A stretch of DNA of 64,000 nucleotides, taken from the NCBI RefSeq assembly GCF_034427455.1, contig NZ_JAXQNN010000004.1:186001-250000 (forward strand). The letters run 5' to 3'. The stretch's first letter is position 1. Every line of letters begins with the position of its first letter. Source of the stretch: Jeotgalibacillus haloalkalitolerans (GTDB lineage: Bacteria; Bacillota; Bacilli; Bacillales; Jeotgalibacillaceae). The position numbers and the translations under genes were made by a program. The notes beneath the pieces were generated by a model. That model did no database searches, was not told the origin of the DNA, and was given only the letters and a program-made list of their open reading frames with translations. Of the stretch, positions 41,501 to 56,500 are shown one piece after another.

Positions 41501-44500
41501 ACGGAAAAATCGAATGGATCTCTGATGCACCTGAGAAAGACCAGAACAAAGTCATTCAGCAGATTCATGATTTAATGCTCTTTCATGTTTATGGTGATTA
41601 GCGTTGTATATGAACCGCCTGATTCACATATATTATGAATCAGGGGGGTGCTTTCGATGAAGCGTCATTTGTCTTTCCTTCCCGATACTTCTTATGAAGG
41701 CCGGGACGAGGCTGCAATGGATGTGGACCGTTTTATCAATGAAGGAATGGCAGGTGGAAGTGTGTTCCGCTATGGTCACAGGACAAACATCGAGGAAGCA
41801 AGAGATTTAGAATCTGAAGCCCCGCCGGCTGATTAATTGCCGGCTGACAAAACGGCCATCCGGCCGTTTTGTTGTGTAATAAAAAGAATCGTGATATTTT
41901 AAATGCATTCATACATAGAAACAGGGTGGTTTTATGTCAGTTTTCCAATCAATTCTTCAGATGTTTCCAGATGCAAGACAGTCCGATCACATGCGGTCTG
42001 AGGACTATCCCCACTACACCTGGTACCGTGATGCTGATTCCGACCAATTTATCGGTTTTTCAAAAAGCTCACTTTCAAACAGAGAAAAAGATCTGCTTTC
42101 CCTGATTCTGACTCCCTCTGCCGAGCCTCCATCCGGACCTGCCGGGGAATGGCTGAGGTTTCTATCAGAAGAAAATGCAAAATGTCCTTATGATCAAGGT
42201 AAGGTTTTCAGGATGGTGCAATATATCAGTGACACACCGTTTCAGACAGAAGGTGAGCATGCGCTTCACTATGTATTTTCTAATGAAGCAATCGTTGTTC
42301 AGACAGATGAATACAGCGGGTTTGTCATTGAACCGCAAACAGAGGATACACTCGCACTTGAAGAGATGGCATCAGCAGCTCAGGCGATCGAAAATGACCT
42401 TGAAATGAAAGTGACTTTTTTTGCCGGATCATTTCACAGCGCCGGTGCAAATATAAAAACCATGCTTGAGATGGAAAGAGCCTGGTTTGAACGCCATATT
42501 CCTTTCGAATCCAAGCGGTCAGTCCTTTCCCTTTTTGATGTGATGCCGATTAATCTGATGAACCGTTTTTCTGAGTTTGAAAAAGACACGTTATTTGCGG
42601 CTATTTTTGAGCTGTTTGACACTGAACGTGACCTGCCGAAAATTATACAAAGCTTCGTTGAAAATCTTTCAAATGTCAGCTCTACCGCAAAGCTACTGTA
42701 TATGCACCGTAACAGCCTACAATACAGGCTGGATAAATTCAGTGAAAAAGCAGGGATTGATATTAAGACGTTTAATGGCGGGTTAATTGCCTATTTTGCC
42801 TGTCTTGAGTGGAATCAGAGGATCTCTAAGAATGAGGACTGGTCATTGTGACGAATGATCAGTTCTTTTTTTGTGCAATCTGTCCATTGGAAAGGCTTAC
42901 ATTGAAAGTTACAATGAGACTACATCAAACGTACATCACGTACATAATGGAGGAATTAACATGGCAGAGTTAAAAATGCAGAATATCTACAAAATTTATG
43001 ATAAAGACGTAACAGCAGTATCAGACTTTAACCTTCACATTAAAGATAAAGAATTTATCGTATTCGTTGGTCCATCTGGTTGCGGTAAGTCAACAACGCT
43101 TCGTATGGTTGCAGGTCTTGAGGAAATTTCAAAGGGTGACTTCTACATTGACGAAGAGCGTGTAAACGATAAAGCACCGAAAGACCGTGACATTGCGATG
43201 GTATTCCAGAACTACGCACTATACCCTCACATGAGCGTATATGACAACATGGCATTCGGACTGAAGCTTCGCAAATTTGATAAAGCTGAAATTGACAAGC
43301 GAGTAAAGAACGCTGCTAAGATCCTTGGTCTTGAAGCACTTCTTGACCGTAAGCCAAAAGCACTTTCAGGTGGTCAGCGTCAGCGTGTTGCGCTTGGTCG
43401 TGCAATCGTTCGTGACGCAAAAGTATTCTTAATGGATGAGCCGCTTTCAAACCTTGATGCAAAGCTTCGTGTTCAGATGCGTGCTGAAATCGCTAAGCTT
43501 CACCAGCGTCTTCAGACGACGACAATCTACGTAACACACGATCAGACTGAAGCGATGACAATGGCGACACGTATCGTTGTTATGAAAGATGGAGTCATTC
43601 AGCAGGTTGGTTCACCTAAAGAAGTATATGACAATCCTGAAAACGTGTTTGTTGGCGGATTCATCGGTTCTCCGGCAATGAACTTCTTCAGCGGTAAGCT
43701 GACAGATGCAGGCTTTGAAGTAAAAGGCCAGACGCTTCAGGTTCCTGAAGGTAAAATGAAGACACTGCGTAATCAGAATTATGTTGGAAAAGATATTATC
43801 CTGGGTGTACGCCCTGAAGATATTCACGATGAGCCAGTATTCATCGAATCAGCTGCAGGATCTAAATTCCTTGCTGACATTGAAGTTTCTGAGCTTACAG
43901 GTGCTGAACTGATGCTTTATTCTAAGCTTGGTGATCAGGACTTTGTAGCACGCGTTGATTCACGTTCAGATATTAAAGCAGGACAAAAAGTTGAGCTTGC
44001 TTTCAACCTGAACAAGTGCCACTTCTTTGATGTGGAAACTGAGCAGCGCATCCGATAAGTTGGTTACCCCCTTTAACCATATAGAAAAAGGCCCGCTCCT
44101 TTGTTGAGCGGGCCTTTTCTAGTCATTACCGGTCAATATTGACCATATTAAGCGGCTGGATCCATTCATCATACTGTTCTTCAGTCAGGTAACCCGTCTT
44201 GACTGCAGCTTCTTTTAACGTTGATTCATCGTTAAAGGCAAGTTTGGCAATTTCAGCAGCCTTTTCATAACCGATATGAGGGTTCAAAGCCGTAACGAGC
44301 ATTAAAGAATTCTCTACGTGCTTTGCAATAATATCAAGGTTTGCTTCAATTCCCGATGCACACTTATCGTTAAATGTGTTCATGCCATCAGCAAGCAGTG
44401 TGATTGACTGCAGGAAGTTGTAGATAATTACAGGCTTGAAGACATTCAATTCAAAATTCCCCTGGCTCGCTGCAAATCCGATTGTTGCATCATTTCCCAT

Positions 44501-47500
44501 GATCTGAGTCGTAATCATCGTCAGTGCTTCACTCTGCGTCGGGTTGACTTTACCAGGCATAATTGAGCTTCCCGGTTCATTTGCAGGGATGGTAATTTCA
44601 CCGATCCCACTTCTCGGACCGCTTGCAAGCCATCTGATATCATTTGCGATCTTCATCAGATCTGCTGAAAGACCTTTCAGTGCCCCATGCAGATAGACGA
44701 TTTCATCGTGGCTTGTCAGCGCATGGAATTTGTTATCAGATGAATAAAAAGGAAAACCTGTCTGCAGGACGAGCTGCTTGGCTACACGCTTGCCAAACTC
44801 TTCATGTGCATTGATCCCTGTCCCGACTGCGGTTCCTCCAATTGCGAGAGAGAGAATATGTTTATTGGCCTCCTGAATCATTGTATTAGAGCGTTCAAGC
44901 ATGGCACGCCATCCACTGATTTCCTGACCCAGCGTCAGCGGCGTTGCATCCTGAAGATGTGTTCTTCCGATCTTAATCACTTCATAAAATTCTTTTTCTT
45001 TTTGATAAAACGTATCTGTCAGGTTATTCAAAGCCGGGATCAGCTTACTGCACACAGCCCGGTAAGCTGCAATATGCATCGCTGTCGGGAATGTATCGTT
45101 TGAGCTCTGAGACATGTTTACATCATCATTCGGATGAACCTTCTCATCCACCCCTTCATCTGCCAGTAATTGATTCGCTCTGAACGCCACCACTTCATTC
45201 ACATTCATATTGGACTGGGTACCGCTTCCCGTCTGCCACACAGACAAAGGGAAATGCTCATCGAGATCGCCATTCAGGATCTCATCACATGCTTTCACGA
45301 TTGCCTTTTTCTTATGTAAAGAAAGTTTTTCAAGATCATAGTTTGCAACAGCTGCAGCTTTCTTCAGTTCAGCAAATCCATAAGTCACTTCAAGCGGCAT
45401 TTTCTCAATTCCGATCGGGAAGTTTTCCAGACTTCGCTGAGTCTGAGCGCCCCAGTGTTTATCAGCAGGTACCTGTACCTCACCTAATGTATCTCTTTCA
45501 GTACGAAAATTCATATCCAAAACCCCTTTCCAAATGATTGTATGAATATTGTAACATTTCCCTTAACTTAACTCACTTACACCACCTTAATCAATTATCT
45601 TTCCGAATGTCCTGAAGTAAGCTACACTGATAAAAAAGAGTTCAGACAGGAGGTTTCATGATGAATATCGCATTATTCGGATCGACAGGAAGAGTAGGCA
45701 GTGTGATTCTTGAACGCGCCCTTGAAGACGGTCATCACGTGCAGGCGCTGGTCCGTGATACCGGGCTGAAAAGTCATCATTCTAACCTGACTTACATAAC
45801 AGGGGATGCATCGGTAAAAGAAGATGTGGAAAGTACAATTAAAGGTGCAGACGCAGTGATCAGCGCGCTTGGCACTGACAAAAATGATGCGCTGACAAAA
45901 TCAATGATTCATATCCTGCCTGCTATGAGAAAGCATGGCCTCAGACGTATTATTACCATAGGAACTGCAGGTATACTTGATTCAAAAAGAGAGCCGGATA
46001 AATTCCGTTTCCATTCTTCTGAATCTAACAGGCGATTAAGTACTGCTGCTGAAGATCACTGCAGGGCTTATCTGATGCTGAAAGAAGCCGGACTCGACTG
46101 GACTGTTGTGTGTCCAACTTATCTGCCGGATGGTGAGCGGATCGGAAAATACCGGATAGAAGTCAATACGCTGCCGGATGAGCCGTCGAGTATTTCGATG
46201 TATGACACTGGTGATTTTGCTTATTCTCTTCTATTAAATAATGAGCATGTGCGGGAGAGAGTCGGGATTACTTATTAAGATGACTGGTTTTTCATAACCG
46301 CTGACCTTCGCGCCAGGCGGACGCTTTCCGCGGCCGGGCGGTGAGCCCCTCCGGCTTTGCCGTATGGTCTCACCTGTCCCTTATCGCCGCAGGAGTCGCC
46401 GCCTTCTGCTCCGGTCAGCTGATATGACATGAATAAATTACCCACAACTTTATTGTCATATATAAATTTAAATACTGAGCTAAAACTATTAAGTAAAATG
46501 ATTAAATAAAGTTGGGATCATTCAATTACTTTATTAAGTTAAACAGCATTCAAATGAACTTCAAAGTGCAGCGGAGCGGAAGGCGGTGACTCCGGGACGA
46601 TTAGAGGGAAGCTGAGCCCCCACAGCCTAAGGCGAGGAGGCTCAGCAACCTCCGTCCGGAAAGCATTCGCCTGAAGCGCAGCGGAACGATGAAAAAAGCC
46701 TGAAACACTTCAAAAGTGTCTCAGGCTTTTTTTTACAGCATATACAAGGCAAGCATTAACCTGCCTGCTGTTTTCCCTGCTGCAGTTCGTACATTTGATA
46801 ATATTTACCCCGATTTGCCATCAGCTCATCATGTGTGCCGCGTTCGACGATGTGTCCGCGGTCTAATACAAGAATCTGGTCTGCATTGCGGATCGTTGAC
46901 AGGCGGTGTGCAATTATGAATGTCGTTCTGCCTGTTTTCAACGCATCCATCGCATGCTGAATGACTGATTCTGTTTCAGTGTCCACACTTGATGTCGCTT
47001 CGTCGAGTACAAGTACCGCCGGGTCAAAAGCAAGTGCTCTTGCAAAAGAGATCAGCTGCCTCTGTCCTGATGATAATGTACTGCCTTTTTCAATCACAGG
47101 CTCGTCAATTCCCTGTTCCAGGTTTGTCAGCACCTGGTCTGCACCGACAGCCTTTAATGCATCCTCTATTTTTTGTCTTGATATTCGAGGATCATTGAGG
47201 CTGACATTGGATGCAATTGTACCTGTAAAGAGATACGGATCCTGGAGTACAATCCCCATGTGATCGCGAATGGTTTGCCGAGGTAATTCTTTGATGTTTT
47301 GTCCATCAATGAGAATCTCCCCTTTTTGACAGTCATAAAAGCGGAACAGCAGGTTCATAATTGATGATTTTCCTGAACCGGTATGTCCGACAAGTCCGAT
47401 CGTCTGGCCTGGCTGTGCTTCAAATGACAGGTTCTTTAATACATAATCTTCTTTTTTATAAGCAAATGACACATCATTAAATACAACGTGCCCTTTTAAC

Positions 47501-50500
47501 CGTTCTATTCTTTCGTCCCTGACTTCTTCACCATCTTCGTCCATCAGCCCGAATACCCTTTTCCCTGCTACAAGCGCAAGCTCAAGATTTGCAAGCTGAT
47601 TGACGATTCCTGTGACAGGCTGGAACAGTCTTGTCAGGTAATCAACAAACGCATACAGCACCCCGACAGTCACAAAGGATTCAGCCGTCAGTGCAGCACC
47701 ACCGAAGTACCAGATGAACGCCACGAATGTCAGATTACGCAAAATGTTCACCAGATTGTGTGACATCAGCGCATTCAGATTCAGCAGCTTATTCTGAAAC
47801 TGAAAATGTGTCGTATTCTTTTCTTCAAACTCTTCCTGGATCCGGCCCTCTCTTCTGAAAGCCTGGATAATACTCATTCCCTGTATCGCTTCATTAATAG
47901 AAGCATTGATTTCACTCACCTTTGATCTGACTGTCTGGTTGTAGACTGATGCATATTTACGATACAGCAGCATCCAGATGTATAAGATCGGGAGCAAAAC
48001 CAAACAGATCGCAGCTAAGTTCGGATCAAGGATAAACAATGCAATGTAAATACCGGTAATATATACACCGCTATGGAAAAACTGTCCCAGCACCTGAACA
48101 TACAGTTCCCGGATTGCTTCAGTATCATTTGTGATCCTTGCTACAACTTTACCTGCAGGCAGATTATCAAAATAATTGATCGGCAGGCGCTGGATATGAT
48201 TGAATACCTGGGTACGCATTTTCTGAATAATTCTGTTTGCTGAGCGCTGCAGCTGGAATTCCTGACCGAAGTGAAAAATCGCAGCCACCACTGTTAAACC
48301 GAAGTAGAGCGCGACAAGCCAGAGCATTCTCGGGATCTCAGGTGTATAGAATGCAAACACCTCTCCTCTCGTCAGCTCTTCAGCAGGATAAGCTGTTGCC
48401 CCGTCACCTGATCCGAATATTAACTGACCGTCCTGATAGTTTCTTTCACCTTCCGCTTCAACCGGTTCATCCACAAAGTAAAAGTTCAGACCGATCTGGA
48501 AAATATGAGCCTGACTTTCACCCTGCTCACCATTATTTAAATAAGCTTCTCTTTTATAAAATGTGCCATTATATGACACTGCATCTTCTGTATTTCCTGT
48601 TTCCACCCATGTCTCTTCAATACCAAGAATATGATCATCAATCATTTTCTTCGCGATAAAGGGACCTGCGAGCTCAGCTGCAACTGAAATTGTCAGCATC
48701 ACAAGCGCAATGAGGATCGTCTTTTTATACATCAGACCATATTGCCAGAGGCGTTTTCCCACACTCATGACTGCACCTCCTCTAACAGCGACTCTTCAAC
48801 CTGCTGGCGCTCATACTGCTCAAAGTACCAGCCTTTCTTTTTCAGAAGGTCCTCGTGCACGCCTTCTTCCACAATCTCACCGTTATCCATGACAACAATC
48901 CAGTCTGCATGTTCAACTGCAGACAGCCTGTGAGTCGTGATCATCGTTGTCTTACCGTTCCGTTCATTTTTTATATTCTCTAAGATTGCTGCTTCAGTTT
49001 TGGCATCAACTGCAGATAAAGAATCATCAAGAATCAGCAGTGACGGATCTTTAATTAACGCACGGGCAATAGAAATCCGCTGCTTTTGTCCGCCTGATAA
49101 TGCAACGCCTTTTTCTCCGACCATTGTGTCCAGACCATCCGGCAGCATCTCAAGATCCTTTTCGAAATGAGCCATCTTTATCGCTTTCATCAGCTCTTCC
49201 TCTGTCGCATCTTCAGCACCGAATAAAATATTGTCACGGACAGACTTTGAAAACAACACATGCTCCTGAGGTACATAGCCGACCCATGATAACAGCTGAT
49301 CCTTTGTCAGATCATTTAATCCGGTGTTACTAACTGCAATTTTACCGTCTCCTGCCGGATATTCCTTCAGGAGCTGCCTGACGATTGTCGTTTTACCGCT
49401 TCCCGTTCTACCAACGATTCCAAGTGTCTGCCCCTGCTTCAGCCTGATGTTCAGATTTTTTAAGTTCTGAACATTTGAAGAAGGATATTGAAACGCTGTC
49501 TCACGGAACTCGATACTGTCCATTGAGCTGACTGCAGCAGCGTATGCAGGCTCTGCCACATCCGGCGTACTGCTCAATGTTTCATTTACACGATCCATAG
49601 AAGCGTTGCCGCGCTGCATAATATTGATAAGCTCTCCAATTGCAAACATCGGCCAGATCAGCATCCCAAGATATACATTAAACGAGACAAGCTGACCAAG
49701 CGTAATCGCCTGATTAAACACAAGGTATGCACCATATCCAAGGCCAATCATATAACTGATCCCTGTCAGCACTTTTGTCAGCGGATTAAAGAGCGAATCA
49801 ATAAACGATACGCGGATATTTTTCTGATACACATCCTCCGTATGCTGATGAAACAGCTCTTCATCCCGCCGCTCCTGCACATATGCCCTGATGACCCGCA
49901 CGCCGGCAATTGATTCAAGTACACGATCATTTAAATCCCCAAAAGCATCCTGGGCGACCATGTATCGCTCATGAATTTTTTTACCGAGGATTTTCATGAC
50001 AAAAGCAAGGATTGGCAGCGGCAATACTGCCGCAAGCGTCAGCTCCCATGAAATTAAAAATCCCATTGTTAAAAGAATGGTCAGCATATACGCCGTGGAA
50101 TCAATGAGCGTTAATACACCGAAGCCGGCAGTAACAGATACCGCCTTTAAATCATTTGTTGCCCTTGCCATCAGGTCACCGGTTCGGTTTCTTTCATAAA
50201 AGCCGGGCGTCATCTGAAGAAGCTTCCCCATGAACATGGATCTCAGACGGCGCTCAATCTGGTGTGCACCACCAAAAAGCAGATACTGCCATACATAGTT
50301 CATGATATAAGTCACGACACCAATTCCAGCAAGGATCAATAAATAACGGATTAACAAATCCTGTGTCAGCTCACCCATAAAAATATCATCAATTGCCATC
50401 CCGACCAGAAATGGCGGAACAACTTCAAATAAATTAGCAATCAATAATAGACCAATTGCAACGGTATAACGTTTCCAGTGTTCTTTAAAAAACCAGCCGA

Positions 50501-53500
50501 GCTTAATAAAAATATCAAACATATCTGAGTACCTCCTTTATTCCGGTTCGAGTCAGGCTACCCACTATCCAAAGCCTTCTTGTAACCTGCCATTAACATG
50601 TCTGTGTACATTCTTTTCATCTCCATCATTCCTCCTGAAAGTAATATGTATGAAAACAGATCAACTGTTATCAACTAAAAAATGGCAACAAAAAAGCATA
50701 CTCCGCCTGTAAAAAAGCAGAGTATGCTTTAAAAAAAGGCGCTGACTGCATACGCAGACAACACCTTTACCAGTCAATCAATCATTCAGATCGTCAGAAA
50801 AAAGTTCGCTGCGTGATATTCAGTTTTGCAGAATATTCTTTACGTTTGATGATGATCATGACACACAGCTCCTTTCTGTACGATTTTTGTCCATTCTTTG
50901 AACATCATTAGAATAAACTACCATCTGAAGGTTGTCAATATATTTTTCAGAAATCATTGAAGATTTGCTCAGCACATTTCCTGAACTTTTTATTTGCAAA
51001 ATAAACGAAAGCTGGTTTGCAGGGTCCTCCTATGGGTATCTTACTATTAAATACAAAGTTTTTATTTATGACGAGGAGGCGTTACCATGTTACGTACAAT
51101 TCTAATGATCATCGGTGCAATTGTTGTTATTTTCTTCTTAATTAATCTGATTGGTTAATCATGAAGTAATCAAGGATCACACTTAATAACTACGCTGCTT
51201 ACATCATTATTTTTATCGGTATCTTATGATTATTAATTATATTCTCCCAATGTTTTAAGTAGCACGTATCAGAACCCTGAAAAACAGGGTTCTTTTTTAT
51301 GCGCTTTCTACTGCAAAACCGCTTCATTTCCCACTTCTTCCCCATTTTCCGATATACTGATTACAGGACGATCTTAAAGGATGAGTGCATATGGCGCGAC
51401 AAAGAAAAATGAATATTACTGAACTGATGGAAGCGACAGAAAGTCTGCTTTTAGAAAAAGGCTATGAAGGCTTTCACTTCAAAGCCCTTTCAGAGCGCCT
51501 TGACGTTGCCAGAAGTACAATTTATGAATACTACAAAAATAAAGACGAACTCATCGCTGACTATATGACCAATTTAATGGATCAGGTGATGAAAAAAATC
51601 GACCGGCTCAGCCAGCAGCCTGATGCATTTCTGACGCTGAAGGATCTGCTTTATTTGTTCATGGAATACTCTCAGGTGTATGACATGATTAAGATGAGAC
51701 CTTCCCTTGATAAAAGTGCCTCTTCTCAGGTGAGAAAGCAGCTTGAACAGCTCGATGCACAGTCAGGCAGACTCTTTCAGCTGTTGATGATGCTGATCGA
51801 GAAAGCTAAAAAAGAAGGCTCAATCAGAGCAAACCTGCCGTCTACACTCATTGCCGGTGTATTCTTTCAATCTGTTTTAATTCAAAACACTGAGGGAATA
51901 CCAAAGGAAGAATGGGCGGAAATGTTATTTGATATGATCGAAAACGGGATTACTCCCTGATAAAGGAGCGGTATGATGACTTCTATCGTATGGATCAGAA
52001 AAGACCTGCGGCTTCATGACAATCCAGGTCTGTATCACGCTGCAGAAGCCGGCAAAGTATTGCCGGTTTATATTTTTGATGAAGACGAAAAGATTGGTGC
52101 TGCTCAAAAATGGTTTCTTCACCATGCACTTGAATCTTTTCAGAAACGACTGGATTCTGCCGGGGGCAAGCTATTCATTGCCAAAGGAAATCCTGAAAAA
52201 ATTCTTAATCACCTAATTAAGGAATACGAAATTACTTCTATCCACTGGAACAGACAGTATGAACCCTCCGTTTTTAACAGGGATCGCGAAATAGGCGAAG
52301 CACTTCATGACCAGGGGCTTGATGTGAACACTTATGAAGGAAGACTTCTACTTCCACCGTGGGATGTGAAAAAGAAAGACGGTGAACCTTATAAAGTTTT
52401 CACTCCTTTTTATAAAGCGCTCCAGAAACATGAAGTTCCACAGGCGCTTCCGTCGGTCAAAAAGGTGGATCCTGTTTCATTTAAAAAGAAGGACTCACTG
52501 TCACTTGATGATTTAGAGCTGCTTCCTGAGATCGACTGGACAGGCGGAATGGAAAAGAGATGGACGCCTTCTGAAGAAGCAGCAGTCAGACGCTTCCAGG
52601 CTTTTATGGATAAGAAGCTGAAAGTATATAAAAAGGAACGGGACTTCCCTGCTGCAGAGGTAAGTTCAGCACTATCCCCTTATTTTGCGCTCGGTCTGCT
52701 GTCAGCCAGAAGTGTGTACCATTCAATTAAAAAGAATGCTGAAGCTGCCGGAGAGCCTTTTATCAGACAGTTGGTGTGGAGGGATTTTGCCTACTCACTG
52801 ATCACTCATTTTCCTGAAACGGAAACAGATCCGATGAATGATCAGTTCAAAGATTTTAAATGGATGAATGAAAAAAATCAGTTTGCTGCATGGAAAAAAG
52901 GCAAAACCGGTTTTCCAATTGTGGATGCAGGCATGAGAGAGTTATGGTCAACAGGCTATATGCATAACCGTGTCAGAATGATTGTGGGGTCTTTCCTGAC
53001 AAAAGATCTGCTCATACACTGGAGAGAAGGTGCTGACTGGTTTGACGATACGCTGGTTGATGCTGACGTTGCAAATAACGTTATGGGTTGGCAGTGGGTC
53101 GCCGGTTCAGGAGCAGACGCCTCTCCTTTCTTCAGGATCTTTAATCCCACAACCCAGTCAGAAAAATTCGATCCTGATGGCGACTATATTAAAAAATGGG
53201 TGCCGGAACTGAAAACAATGCCTGCAAAACATATCCATGATCCCTCAGGTGCGCCGGATGACGTGCTTGAAGAAGCCGGCATTGTGATTGGTGAAGATTA
53301 TCCTGAACCGGTTGTTGATCACAAGGCAGCAAGACAGCGGGCGCTGGATCGTTATGATGATGTGAAGAAGTCATGATAGAAAAACAGCTCACCGGGGGCG
53401 GAGTTGAGTGGTTTATTTTTTGAATCCTTATAACCGTTCCCCTGCACCATATAAAAAAACCGTCCCAATTACTTCTGGGACGGTTTTTTCGACTCCTCAT

Positions 53501-56500
53501 CTTTCATCACTGAGTTCATGCCTTTTTTAAATTCGTAAAGTGTTTTTCCGGCTGTTTTGCCAAGCTCAGGCAGCTTTGACGGACCAAACACGATAAGAGC
53601 AACAAACAGGATAATTAATATTTCTCCAAATCCGAGGTTCATTGTACACTACCCCTTCTTTTCTTCTTGCTCTCAGTATACATCTTTTTTTGTAAAATGC
53701 GAGTGGAGATATTGTGAATTACGCTTCCCCGCGCTGTTCTTTAATTTTTCGTTTCTTTTCAGATTCTGATACGAAAAGTGCGACTGCTGCATCACCTGAG
53801 ATATTGATCGCTGTTCTGGTCATATCAAGTATTCTGTCTATTCCTATAATTAATCCGATACCGGCTACAGGAAGGTTGACTGATGTTAATACCATTGCCA
53901 GGAGAATCATTCCCACACCCGGCACACCGGCAGTTCCAATACTTGCTAGTACCGCGGTCAATACAACGGTCAGCAGCTCTACAAATGTCAGGTCAACCGC
54001 ATATACCTGAGCGATGAAAATCGTCGCAACCCCCTGCATGATCGCTGTACCATCCATATTAATTGTAGCGCCGAGCGGCTGAACGAATGAACTTGCAGGT
54101 TTTGACACCTTCAGCTCTTTTTGTGCAGTTTCCATTGAGATCGGCAGTGTTGCGTTACTCGATGATGTACTGAATCCGACTGTCATGGCAGGGAAAAAGT
54201 TTTTATAGAACCAGATTGGACTCTTCTTTGCCAGGAACATAATGATTGAGCCGTAGGTAATCACTGCATGAATGACAAGCGCAAGTAATACGACAAGCAC
54301 ATACATTAAAATACTCTGCAATGAATCAAGTCCTGCTTCTCCAAGTGCTGAAGCAATCAACCCAAAAGTGCCATAAGGAGCAAACTTCATGACGATTCCA
54401 ACGAGGAACATCATGATATCATTCCCCTGTTCAAACAATTGATAGATGCCCTTTGTTTTTTCGCCGAGTACAGTAATTGCAAACCCGATAAATATAGCAA
54501 ATGCAATGATTTGCAGCATATTGCCTTCAGCCATTGCCATAATAGGATTATCAGGAATAATATTCAGCAGTGTCTCACCTACAGAAGGTGCCTCACTTTC
54601 CTCAAATTCAGCTGCATCTTTTTCTTCCTGTGTAAACAGTGAATCACTCCCAGGCTGAATCACAGATGCCAGTGTCAGTCCGATTGTGATGGCTATTGCC
54701 GTCGTCGTCAGGAAGGTGAGAATTGTTTTTACACCCATTCTGCCAAGTTTTTTCGTATCACCCAGGCCGGCTACTCCAAGCACAAGTGAGAAGAAAACAA
54801 TTGGCACAACGAGCATATTAATTAACCCGAGAAAAATTTCACCCAGCGGATTAAATAAATATGTATCCAGCGTACTAAACAGATCGGATGCGAATATATT
54901 TAATACAAGGCCGACAATAATACCGAGCACTAAGCCGATGAGTATTTTAGCTGTCAGATTTATTTTCATACAGTGTCCTCCATTCATACATGATAAGCAA
55001 ACTGCTTTTTAATCTATACCCCCATCAATTTACCTGCTAACCACTCAGAAATCAAATAATGCGCGGGAAAACAGGTCTATGTGCATATATTTTTTGAAAG
55101 ATGGGTATAGTGAATTATGTAAGACGAAATGAAAGGAGCTGTTCGTATGGCCGATCGATTGATTTATTTTATATCAGCAAACCATGAACGCAGCTCAATC
55201 GCTGAAGGATGGGCCTCACGTCTTTACATTCCCGGGACTGTTTTTAAAAGTGCGGGATGGGCAGGGGCCAGGAAGAACCCTTTCACTTTACAGGCAATGC
55301 AAGAAATCAGTATAGATATAGCATCGATTACACCGTATCGCATAAGTGAAAGCGACCTCAGGAAAGCGGATGTGATTGTCCTTATACAGGATCCGGAAAA
55401 AGATGAAGCGATCAGTATTCACCCTTCTTTTTCGGATAAAGTGATCAATTGGAATATTGTGAATCCGGCTAAGCGCGCAGATGACCCATTTATAAAATGG
55501 GCCATGTTTCAGGAAATTTGTGATGAAATCGCGCTTAAAATCCGCGAACTTGAAAAAGATCTCTCAGCATCAGCTGTGTAATCCTCTGCCTGGAAGCAGA
55601 GGATACTTTTTTATTCTGAAATCAGGACGGCACGAACAGGACTGCCATCCCCGTCTTTAATTTTCAGCGGCATGGCAATCAGCTGATAACTTCCCGATTC
55701 CACCTCATCCAGCACGATACCTTCTAAAATATTGATATCCTGCTGATGAAGCGCGTGATGAATCGGGAGCGGCTTGCTGTCAAGATGGTCTACAGATGGC
55801 AAATCCACCCCGATCAGGTTAATCCCCCGGCTTTTAAGATAAGCCGGCACCGCTTCATTCATCACAGGAATACTTTCAGGAAACTCATTACGATTTCTCC
55901 AGGCAGTGGTTTTAAATAATACTGCTGTTATCCCATGACCCTTAAGCTCAATATGTTCTCTGGTGATCTCATCTATTCCCGTACAATCAATTACTTCTGC
56001 TTTTGCAAAATAACGATTTAAATCTAGTTCATCAGTCGTTTTTCCATTTTCATCATAATGAAAGGGTGCATCAATATGGGTACCCATATGTGTGCTCGTT
56101 TCGATTTTACCTACATTCACTGACCCGCTCTCTTCCATCGGCCAGGCCACTTCGTAATGAAAAGGCGTATCTCCTGGCCAGTTTGGTGTTTCGCTGCTAA
56201 GCATCATTGAAATATCAATCAGTTTCATATCAACAGCTCCTTACGCAATGACATTACGTTCATTAGAATAGTGTTTATACGTTTCCTCTTTCATAATCCT
56301 CCTGATTAACTGCATTGCTTCATAAAGATCTTTATAACTTGTATAAAAGGCTGCCGGTGCAAGACGGATGATGTCAGGCGCCCTGAAATCAGGGATAATT
56401 CCTTCTGCTTTCATCGCTTTGCAAATACCGGCTGCATACGGGTGCTGAAGCGCGATATGTCCGCCTCTATCCTCATCAGCTGATGGTGTCACTTTTTTCA